From NCBI GenBank assembly GCA_028673005.1, contig CM054113.1, positions 44,396,834 through 44,460,833 on the forward strand: a stretch of 64,000 nucleotides of DNA, written 5' to 3'. The translations under genes were made by a program, and so were the position numbers. The notes under the pieces were generated by a model. It was given only the letters and a program-made list of their open reading frames with translations. It did no database searches and had not been told where the DNA came from. The DNA comes from Tanypteryx hageni (taxonomy: Eukaryota > Arthropoda > Insecta > Odonata > Petaluridae). Shown here in pieces: positions 45,490-53,903 of the stretch (within the stretch, counting starts at the first letter, position 1; each line of letters opens with the position of its first letter).

Positions 45490-46703
45490 CACAGTGGGAC
45501 AAAATAAAAAAAGCGGAAAAAATTCTGAAATGAATGTATTCGGGGTTATGCGTTTTAACTGGTGGCTAGAAGGTGTGTTATGATTTTTAGTGCCACTTTA
45601 AGCATATACATTACTACAGAGTGATTTTAAAATCTAGAACAGTACGGGAAACCTCTAAGAGCAATACTGAAATAATTCATTCTAGATTAAGTGTGTTTTA
45701 AGCAATTAGTGATAATTAGTGTTAAAGGAATGTTTTTTGGTATTTTCAAAATCACCATGGGACCATTAGTTGAGTTTTGAGTCTACAAGATAACACGACC
45801 TCAAAAAGCTTTTTATGCGAGTTGACTATTGATTGAGATGGAATGGAAACGTTTCTAAGCCATAAGAGACATTTATTGAAATTTTTTATTTTAAGGAAAT
45901 ACCGCAGAACACTAGAATGTTCTTCAGTCAATCACTTTCTGCTGAATCACAATCTGATATTCTATCCTGTCTCATCGCCGAAGGATCAGAAGCCAAAAGG
46001 TCCAAGATAACAAGCGTCAATGCTTTTCCTTTTTTGGGTGTTGGATATCTTATTCCAGAAATAACAGGGTCCGATGCCGCTAAGAGTCACCGGAAAACGT
46101 CCTCCATAGTTGCAGACCTATATAAGTAGAACATGCTTAAGAATCAACGGTGCTTCAAGTGTAAGAGAGAGGAAAACTAAGGTTAAAAATAACAGATAGA
46201 CACAATTATCGATAGAAAATATACCTGAAACACTTGCGCGTGTGCTGTTCTCTGTACTTCTTGCATTATTTATTTTGTGCCTCTTGCGCATCTTCCGGCA
46301 GTTCTCCTATTGGAAGCAACGCTGCAGATACAATCTCTGAAGCATGGATCAGTATTTTATGTAAAGATGATGGCATGTAGTAACATTCGTAGAGAGAGAG
46401 ACGTATAAGCAGGCAGGTTCCAGACAGTACTCTTTAAACTTGTGGAGGTCCAGTTCGTACCCACTGGACAATGCACAAAGGATCACAGAGAGGCGAGTGA
46501 TGAAACTCTCATCAACCCCTGTAATGTTGGCTGTCAAAGCTGGGTTAGCAAAAAAGCGTCTAGCCATATTGCCTTCGCTTGACGAGCCGCTTTCTCCGGC
46601 CCACTGTACATCAGATTTGAATCCCGCTTCCTTCTTGAACTCTGCCTGTATGGCGGCTTTCCGAGCTTCAAATTTGGCTTTCGCAGCTTTACCACTGACC
46701 TGC
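45490..46703 (-). pseudogene. Truncated second copy of the Transib 3' half
   Basis: Inverse of 32778-33991: it begins with the CACAGTGGGACAAAAT terminus and contains the C-terminal transposase exons, including the apparent intron. It is cut at 46703 inside the transposase. It has the right terminus only, so it could not be mobilised alone. Confidence 0.88.
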
Positions 46704-46763
46704 AGATTCAGATTCAAAACATGCCCCCTCCAGTTTTCCAAAACATAAAAAATAAGGACCACC

Positions 46764-46768
<5 letters not shown>
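46704..46768 (-). mobile_element. Fragment of the central transposon's 5' terminus at the outer palindrome breakpoint
   Basis: Read on the minus strand it starts ATTAGGGTGGTCCTTATT and runs through GGAAAACTGG and GGGGGCATGTTTTGAATCTG. It matches 38793-38852 apart from small length differences. It ends in a doubled AATCTG and passes directly into the Transib sequence of the right arm. Confidence 0.82.

Positions 46769-46861
<93 letters not shown>
46767..46861. repeat. AT then GT microsatellite
   Basis: About 66 bases of AT followed by about 28 bases of GT, directly outside the transposon end fragment. This matches the habit of that transposon family of ending in AT tracts. Confidence 0.93.
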
Positions 46862-46862
<1 letters not shown>

Positions 46863-47207
46863 TGAGGGAAGCCCAGCGGACACTTACCAAGTTGGGGACC
46901 AAGTTGGGGACCAAGTTGCCAGACTGCTGGGGGCGTCGAAGAGGCACGTAAAACACACGAGCACAAAAAAACACGCAAGCTTATCGGGCCTATGCCCTTC
47001 TTCAGCGAAAGAGTAACGTAAAGTAAGGGAGTGATGAGGGTGGGAGCAAGGCGTTGAAGGAAGCCCAGCGGACCCTTACCAAGTTGAGGACCAAGTTGGC
47101 AGGCTGCTGGGGACATCGAAGAGACAGAAAACACGCACACAAAAAAACACACGTAAGCTTTCGGGCATATGCCCTTCTTCAGCGACGGAGATATACTATA
47201 AATATAG
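46862..47207 (-). repeat. Tandem pair of about 170-190-bp units with a conserved stem-loop end
   Basis: Two units start near 46863 and 47053 with AAGCCCAGCGGAC...TTACCAAGTTG, and each ends CGGGCATATGCCCTTCTTCAGCG or a variant. Within the first unit the 15-base word GGGGACCAAGTTG is itself repeated. On the minus strand the ends read CTGAAGAAGGGC...GCCCGAAAG, a stem-loop between CTGAAGA and GAAA. Tandem terminal units with such a core are known from Penelope-like elements. Assignment here is tentative. Confidence 0.5.
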
Positions 47208-47606
47208 TTTGCTTTTGTTTCTTTTGTAAATATTATTTTGCCATTATCTTTTTGTCTTGCAGCTCATATTTCTTTATCATGCATTGCCCTATGTCAATGA
47301 TAGTCAGGAAGGTGAGATTATCAACAACTGAAGAAAGTATGTTTTTGTTACATTTTATATATTCAATGATTTATGTTAATTTGTTTAATATCTAGCAACT
47401 CCCCAGACAGTACTTTCAATTTTAATTTACGCTTATATAAAATCTGTTTAATTCGGAATCAATAGACACCCATATCGTCTATATCAGATGAAGTTTTCTT
47501 GTACCCCCTACGTGAAACCCGTTCCCTGCGGTGCTTTCCGTTTTAATTTACGCTTTTATAAAATCTATGTCTAATTCCGAATCAATAGACAGCCATATGG
47601 CCAATA

Positions 47607-48414
47607 CAGTGTTGAATTCAAGGAGAGGCCCGGAGGGGATTTTCACCCCCTGAGGAATAACCCCCCCGGGGGAAAATTACTACAGTTTTATTTCATTTAT
47701 TTAATAGTAAGAAAGGTAATTGGTCCATTAAATACAGAATATGATGATGATTCGTCGAAAGTGACATCGAGTGTTAATTTCGACCAATCACAAAACGAAA
47801 GCATTGTGGAATGATATTCGTTCATTTAAGTACTTTACTGAAGCCGAATGCGAACACAATAAGAACCTTTTGGAATTAATTTTAAAATCCAATATTGGAT
47901 ATGCGGAACTGAAAATTTTGTGCGTAAAGCTATGTTGTCTACTGCAAGTGCTGAACGCACATTCAGATTTATGAGGAAGTTAAGAAATAGAATGGGTCAG
48001 GGAACTCAGCAGAACTGCATGAAAATTGCCATCGAGGGACCCAATGAATTGCCAACTACATTAATAGATGAAGTTATTGACACATATGCTAAGAAAAATC
48101 TAAGGCGACTCAGGTTAATTTGAAGCGTTTACTTATACGATTATATATTCAGTTCTCTGATTTATACTATACTATATACATGTGAATTAATAATCTGTTT
48201 GATATTCACGTATTACGCATTCTAAAGACTTTTCTAGTGGTAAGATTTATAATTATATAATACCTGGTACAATGTGATTTGAATTTAATGTGATTTTTAT
48301 AACTATAATTAAAAACTATTTATATCGTTCAAACTTCAAACTAATGTTTATTTTTAAAATACCCCCGAAGTTTTCATTTTCCCTCCCGTTCAACAATGTC
48401 TGGACTCAACACTG
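47607..48414 (+). mobile_element. Internally deleted hAT element with 8-bp target duplication
   Basis: Starts CAGTGTTGAATTCAAGG and ends TCTGGACTCAACACTG. It is flanked by GGCCAATA (47599-47606) and GACCAATA (48415-48422), one mismatch. It keeps only the C-terminal dimerisation part of its transposase and a CCCGGAGGGG/CCCCCGGGG-rich segment near the left end. It inserted into the minisatellite. Confidence 0.82.
47880..48123 (+). pseudogene. hAT transposase C-terminal dimerisation (hATC) remnant
   Basis: The frame reads AMLSTASAERTFRFMRKLRN, then MGQGTQQNCMKIAIEGPNEL and an acidic and basic tail ending RRLRLI. The ST(A/C)SAER(T/S)F motif is the hallmark of the hATC dimerisation domain, and IEGPNE-type tails are common in this group. 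About 150 codons upstream are out of frame or deleted, and the catalytic domain is missing. Confidence 0.85.
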
Positions 48415-48807
48415 GACCAATATCGGATGAAGTTTTCTTGTACACCCCCCATTCCCTGTCATTGTCTTCCGTTTTAATTTACGCTTTTATAAAATCTATG
48501 CTTAAATCCGATTCGAAGGACACCCATATCGCCTATATCAGATGAGGTTTCCTTGTACTCCCTCCCGTCTCCCCCCTCACCTGCAGTGCTTTCCGTTTCA
48601 ATTTACGATTTGATAAAATCTGTTTAATTCCGAGTCGATAGACATCCATATCGCCTATATCAAACGAAGTTTCCTTGTCCCCCTCATTCATCCCCTTCCC
48701 TGGCGTTTTAATTTACGCGATATACACCCATATTGCCTACATTAAATGACGTTTCCTTGTCCCACCCCGTTCCCACATCCCTATTTCTCTCTACGAAATG
48801 CCTAAAC

Positions 48808-50063
48808 ACCGTATTGTCCCGAATAGTATAACGCGATGTTTTTTTCCAAAAAATTAAATTTTAAAAGTGGCCTCCGCGTTATATTCGAGTACATACTAAT
48901 AATTTTAAAAGATCGTAAAATCGTGTTTCAAAAAATCACCGTACAGTCCGCACTTCGGTTTACGAGTTACAAGATACTTGTTACATTGTAGACACATTAG
49001 GCGAACGTTACATTGTACTTGTAAAGCATCCGAGGCGAGAATAGATCGTGCTCAATCGGCAGCTGAATCCCTCAATAGTAATTGAATTGAAACTATAAGT
49101 GCGTCTGCGTATTCTTTGTAACTACCATAGCAAGTTTTTACCCATCCGTTATTTTAACAATGGGTGACAAAAAGGGTGTTGATCATGTTGAGAAAAAAGG
49201 TTCTTCCAAATCCCAGGTTAACAGAGGAGTCCGACGAAGTTATCACATGAATTTTAAAAGTCGTAGCTAAATCAGTATTGTTAAAATCCACCGGAAATGA
49301 GAAATCAAGGGTAACTGTTATACTTGCAGTGACGGGCGAAAGCTGACTTCCTACGTAATTTTAAACTGTAAAATGATGCCAAAGGAAAAGTTACTATAAT
49401 AATACTTTATTCCTTCCGTCGGTTTATAATGTAAACATGGAGTAAGTCAAAGGTAAATATTATATGCACATTACAAGTTTAATAAATATATAATAAAAAT
49501 AAACCTGCCATAATTCAGAGCAAATAGTCATTAATGAGAATGAATTCATCAATAAGTAGTCTTTTACTCTTTTTTAATATTTCTATTTTGTCTAGATTCT
49601 TTATATCATTAGGAAGGGCATTATATAGTTCGCTACAGGAAAGATGAGGATTTCTTTTTGAGAAGTTTAATCGATGGGGTATAAGTGTTATTATTTGAGT
49701 GTTATTTTTACCTCTAGTTGAGTAGTTATGTATGGAGGAGTTTTGAGTAAATAAATGGAAATTTTCTTTGGTAAATGAAAAATATCGAATGCCGTAAGCC
49801 TGATGTAGTGCATGGGCTCATTTACAACTATTATTTTATCAAAATAAATATGAAATAAGCCATGTAAATAGGTTTTTTCATCATAAAATTTGTCCTCCCT
49901 CTGTCCCTTTTTGTTAAAAATAACTGCATTTGTCCTCCTTTTCGATAAAAAATATCTGGTCACCTTAGTTATATTCGAGTTTTAGTTTTTTTCTTGAAAA
50001 AATTTCCAAAAATCTTAGGGTCGCGTTATATTCGAGGTCGCTTTATATTCGGGACAATACGGT
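48808..50063 (+). mobile_element. Internally deleted pogo/Tigger-like element, containing a LINE 3' end
   Basis: Both termini are ACCGTATTGTCCCGAATA, inverted, followed by CGTTATATTCGAG-type subterminal copies. The right flank is TA. ATG at 49159 begins MGDKKGVDHVEKKG and RRSYHMNFK, the N-terminal DNA-binding start of pogo/Tigger transposases. The next recognisable piece, KSTGNEKSRVTVILAV and MMPKEKL, comes from the DDE domain. About 200 residues between them are therefore deleted. The LINE fragment at 49396-49964 lies between this and the right terminus. Confidence 0.78.
49396..49964 (-). mobile_element. LINE 3' end inserted in the pogo-like element
   Basis: The minus strand reads HRLNFSKRNPHLSCSELYN and LPNDIKNLDKIEILKKSKR in consecutive frames. 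This is the usual C-terminus of CR1/Jockey-type ORF2 (YNxLPxxI then basic helix). It is followed by an untranslated tail ending near AATAAAGTATTATTATA. Strongly 5'-truncated, with no reverse transcriptase motifs. Confidence 0.65.
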
Positions 50064-50065
50064 AA

Positions 50066-50265
50066 TATTAATTGGACGAAATGTCTTTGAACGAAATATC
50101 TATTAAACGTAATGTCTTTGGACGAAATATCTATTGGACGAATTTTCTTTGGACGAAATATCCATTAGACGAATTATCTGTGGACAAAATAAACATTGGA
50201 CGAAATATCCATTGGATGAATTGTCTTTGGACGAAATGTCCTTGGCTGAAATGTCTGTGAACCGG
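50066..50265. repeat. Minisatellite of 15-16-bp units, TTGGACGAAATGTCT type
   Basis: About 12-13 imperfect units (TTGGACGAAAT(A/G)TC(C/T)). A 62-codon frame through it is only a by-product of the repeat. It starts immediately after the pogo-like element. Confidence 0.9.
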
Positions 50266-50385
50266 CCTATTTAGTCCTCCCGAAAAGTCAACTCAATCTG
50301 GCACAGCTTAACTGACCTGCACATAATGTCTCTTTCGACCATAAACTTGGGTTCTCCAAATGAGCGTTATTGTGATACTGATTGG

Positions 50386-50955
50386 TTATTTATTTATTTA
50401 TTTGAAAAAGCCCAAAAACAGCACAAGGCCAATTACATTGGACACATAACAACGAAGTAACAAGAATAAAACAAAAATAAAACTATTAAACAAAATAACT
50501 AATACTCTAGCAATAAATACACAGAAGACATACATAGTACATCAATCACACGAAATCAGGGTAAGGAGCAAATAGAAAGACAAACAAATCGGAAGAAAGG
50601 GGAAGGAAAATAGGCAACCAAACAAAGTAAATATTCGGTTTAAATTGGAAGTTAGTAGACTTAGTGAAGGGGTCATAGTCAGGGAAGCGCTTCAGCAAAC
50701 TATTACAAAGATCGGGAAGGCGATAAAGAAAGGAGCGTTTAGTGATTGAGAGGTGAGGGGTAGGGCAGTGAAAAAGCTCATTCAAGCGAGTAGAACGAGC
50801 GGGGACCCGGAGTGGAAATAGAGAAAGAAGCTCATGTGACCTAAAATTGCCATTAATAATTTTTGAAAATGCTTTAATGTCAGTGTGAGTACGTCGATCA
50901 GTAAGGGATGGAATCCCTAGGGAGGTTCGTATGGCACTAAGTGAAGAGTTATGGA
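50386..50955 (-). mobile_element. LINE 3' end with AAAT tail
   Basis: On the minus strand, TSLGIPSLTDRRTHTDIKAF, then FPLRVPARSTRLNELFHCP and RSFLYRLPDLCNSL read as a LINE ORF2 C-terminus. The 3' end is an (AAAT)n tail at 50386-50404. Its 5' truncation point abuts the GATA tail of the next LINE. The frame is almost intact over about 130 codons, so this copy is fairly young. Confidence 0.72.
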
Positions 50956-51138
50956 GAGATAGATAGATAGATAGATAATCGTCTTTATTCGGGCGAAATT
51001 TAGACCATAAGGTCCATTCTTACATTTAACCCTTCGTCAATATAAAAAAAATATATAAAAAAATGGTAAAGTAAGATATATATATATATACAATATGCAT
51101 AACATAAACAGTATATACCTAAATCATACAGAGTAAAA

Positions 51139-51177
<39 letters not shown>

Positions 51178-52500
51178 GAAGACAGATTAGAGATTGTGGG
51201 GAAAACCTAGGTAAAACAGGCATGTCCTCCCTAGTAAAACCCACGCAGGAAAACACCCACTGAGAAGGGGGGTGTGAAAAACCTGCGAAAACCCTAGATA
51301 GTGTACATATAATGATATAGTAATACAACATTAAATAGAAAGGAGTATGTACAGTAAGTCTTCGTATATACAGCATCGTTGTATACCGTCATAAACACTA
51401 TAACATAGTAGACACTAGACAATGAAAAGGTAACAGTCGAAGGAGGCGTACACTTTGCGAACTCGATAACCTGCAAAAAAAATAATTAATGTTAATTAAG
51501 TAAGGAAGAGTGAAGGAAGCCGTCTTGCAATTGGTAAGAAGAAAATGTTAAAGCTGACCTGAATTTTGGGCAGAGAACAGCAATTTAAAGTATTTATGTT
51601 TGAATATGTGGAGAGATGTTGCGTTTTGGAGGTCAGTAGGTAGGGCGTTCCAAAGTCTACAAGCTGTAACATGGAAGGATTTATTATAAATTTCCGTCCT
51701 GTGATGTGGGATCTGAAAGAGATTGGTGCCCCTAGTGTTGGCGTTGTGTACAGAGTTCATTTGGGAAAATTTGGAGTTCAGATACTGCGGGTAGGCGGGT
51801 GGCGAAAACGAATTACAGACAGAAAGAAATTCAAGGGTCGGTCAAGGAGTTTGAGAGTAGAAGGCGAAGCAGTGCACCAAATTGGGGAGCAGTAATCAAG
51901 AATGGGGAGAACGCAGCTAAAGAAAAAGGTACGAAGAGCGGAAATGTCAGTTATTTCTGTATAACGATAAATTAAACCTACTAACGACATAGCACGGGAG
52001 GAAATACTTTTAATATGATCTTGGAAAAGAAGCTTCGAGTCGAAGACTACTCCCAAGTCCCTTTGGTTGGTGACAGAGAGGATTACTTGACTAGAGAGCC
52101 TGTATGGATAGTTAAGAGGAGATCTGCGGAGTGTGTATGACAGTACTGTGGATTTAGACGGGTTAATTCGAAGGCGCCAGTGATTGGACCATGAAAGGAG
52201 CGCATCAAGAGCGCTTTGTAGGGCAGTGGAATCCTTATCTGAGTTAATTTGTCTGAAAATTTTACAGTCGTCTGCATATAGGAGGATGTTGCAAGATGTG
52301 GAAGAAATAGCTTCGACTAAATCATCAACAAATAACGCGAAAAGTAAAGGACCAATACACTACCCTGGGGAACGCCGGACGAGATGGGAGCAACTGAAGA
52401 TGAAAAGCCGTCAAGTATTACGCATTGTCGTCTATTTGTTAAGAATGAAGCCAAAAGGGAAAGGAAATTGCCGTGTATATTGTATCTGTTAGCCAATTTA
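50956..52500 (-). mobile_element. 5'-truncated LINE with reverse transcriptase core and GATA-type tail
   Basis: On the minus strand from about 52490, frames read NRRQCVILDGFSSSVAPISS, GVPQGSV (RT motif), then a one-base deletion near 52362. They continue LFVDDLVEAISS and ILLYADDCKIFRQ (catalytic YADD, about 52285). After that come NPSKSTVLS, LGVVFDSKLLFQDHI and a C-terminal segment near 51750-51550 (RLWNALPTDLQNATS). A 400-bp 3' region with CCCTAG and GGAAAACACCC words ends in (TATC)n at 50956-50978. Jockey/CR1-type by motif style. It includes an AT microsatellite at about 51139-51171. Confidence 0.82.
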
Positions 52501-53584
52501 AAGAATGAATTGAATTGAATTAATTAATCCATTGATTAAGTAAGTTCATCTTCCTGTCCCTTTACGATAACATTGCCACAATGTATACGCGAAAGTAATA
52601 AGGATTTCCCATATTCCAGTCCAGTTATTAATTAATTTAGCCAGAAAACGAAAAACGCATAAATTACCGTGTATAGTTCGTAAGGCTTCTAAGACACCAT
52701 CACCATTTTTGGACGTCACGCGCTTTGCAGACGAATCTTGATCCATCTTTCCGGCTGATAATTAAAAGAACACCCGTTTATCGTGAAGTGAAAAATCCTC
52801 CTTTGGTAAAGATATGCATGAGTGCTCACAACGCTCTTCTATTACTTTCCATTGCTATGCCACAATTATTTATAGAAGGACTTAAGAGAAATAAAGAAAA
52901 TTTTGTAATTTTCTTACGCAGATAATAACTTAAATAGTAACTCAATAAATAATGTACCATTTCATTTCATTGAGACATCGCAGAACGTTTTGGCAGGATA
53001 AATCAGACCAGACATCGGAAACAAATAGTGACAAAGCAACAAAAAGTATGAATAACCATCAACGCGGCCGTTAATATTACCAACTTGTGACGCTTTCAAA
53101 ATGGTCTAAGATGTCTATTTCCTTTTAAGTATGAGCAGAAAATATACATAAAACATGAGGCGTGCATAAAACTTTTTTTGATGCACTAAAGTTTTACACG
53201 GTAAGCTTACAGCAACAGATTTTCGCCTTGAATTTCCCACCCACCTGTTAAACAAAGGCGAGTTTGCATGCAGAGACGTGGGCAATTTAAGATAATTCTA
53301 GATTGTTTCAGACGACTTAATTTCTTTCGCACATCGCCGCCGAAACCATTCAAACTTTTTATCGTTATTGTAAACCTTCAGCTCCAGGAAATGCGTATCC
53401 TCTCCGGATCAATCGTCAAGTGTTATTGAGCTGTTATTTAATCTGATCGAAGGCTTCGACGTCTCGCAACGAAAAAAAAGAGAATGTCTGGCACCTCCCG
53501 CGAAGGTTTATTTTTCGAGACAATCAGTATGCACGGGGAGATAGGGAGGGGGACGTGAAGGAAGAGGAGGGAGAAGGGGGAGGG
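52501..53584. other. Spacer between LINE copies, nothing recognised
   Basis: No family similarity. Purine-rich runs (GGGGAGATAGGGAGGGGGAC and following, 53538-53590) precede the next LINE tail. Confidence 0.4.
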
Positions 53585-53903
53585 GAGATAGATAAATAGA
53601 TAAATGTCTTTATTCGGGCAAAATTTAGACCATAAGGTTCACTCTTACATTTAACTCTTCGTCAAAGATATATTACATTATATTAAAATACATTAAATTA
53701 CATCAAAAAACGATTAAAATGCTAAAATAGCAATACAGACAGAGAGTGAAAGATAGGTACATATTCAGGAAAACTTCTAAGAAAGACAAGGTATTTGTGG
53801 GAAAAACCTAGGAAGGACCTGGCTTGGCCAACCTAGTAAAAACCCATGCAGGAAAACACCCGCGAAGTGAAGGGGGATGGAAAAAACCCGCGAAAACCCT
53901 AGA
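53585..53903 (-). mobile_element. Short 3'-end copy of the LINE family at 50956-52500
   Basis: The GATA-type tail at 53586-53604 is followed by TTTATTCGGGCAAAATTTAG and then ACCATAAGGTTCACTCTTAC. Near 53850 are GCAGGAAAACACCC and GCGAAAACCCTAGATG. All are shared, in the same order, with 50978-51300. It stops about 320 bases from the tail, a typical dead-on-arrival truncation. Confidence 0.82.

Larger units (their letters stand above)
40786..46703 (-). repeat. Right arm of the giant near-perfect palindrome (about 5.92 kb)
   Basis: Exact inverse of 32778-38734 apart from one extra A near 41091 and a shorter AT tract (40928-40971). The outer end at 46703 joins Transib coding sequence to a fragment of the central transposon's 5' terminus (46704-46768). 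The left arm flows without a break into the rest of the Transib gene. That makes the left arm the original and this the derived copy. Confidence 0.93.
47399..48790. repeat. Minisatellite with about 110-120-bp units, interrupted by a hAT element
   Basis: Units include CTTTCCGTTTTAATTTACGC, AAAATCTGTTTAATTC, TAGACACCCATATCG and AGTTTTCTTGTACCCCC. Copies start near 47410, 47530, 48460, 48590 and 48700. The interruption at 47607-48414 carries an 8-bp duplication of array sequence. Related units occur at about 28895-29080. Confidence 0.8.

Noticed and set aside
46349..47152. A 267-codon minus-strand open frame
   Set aside because: It runs through a tandem duplication, GT and AT microsatellites and the cut end of the Transib pseudogene. 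The length is accidental.
50072..50260. A 62-codon protein with repeated DE and K residues
   Set aside because: It is the translation of the 15-16-bp minisatellite.
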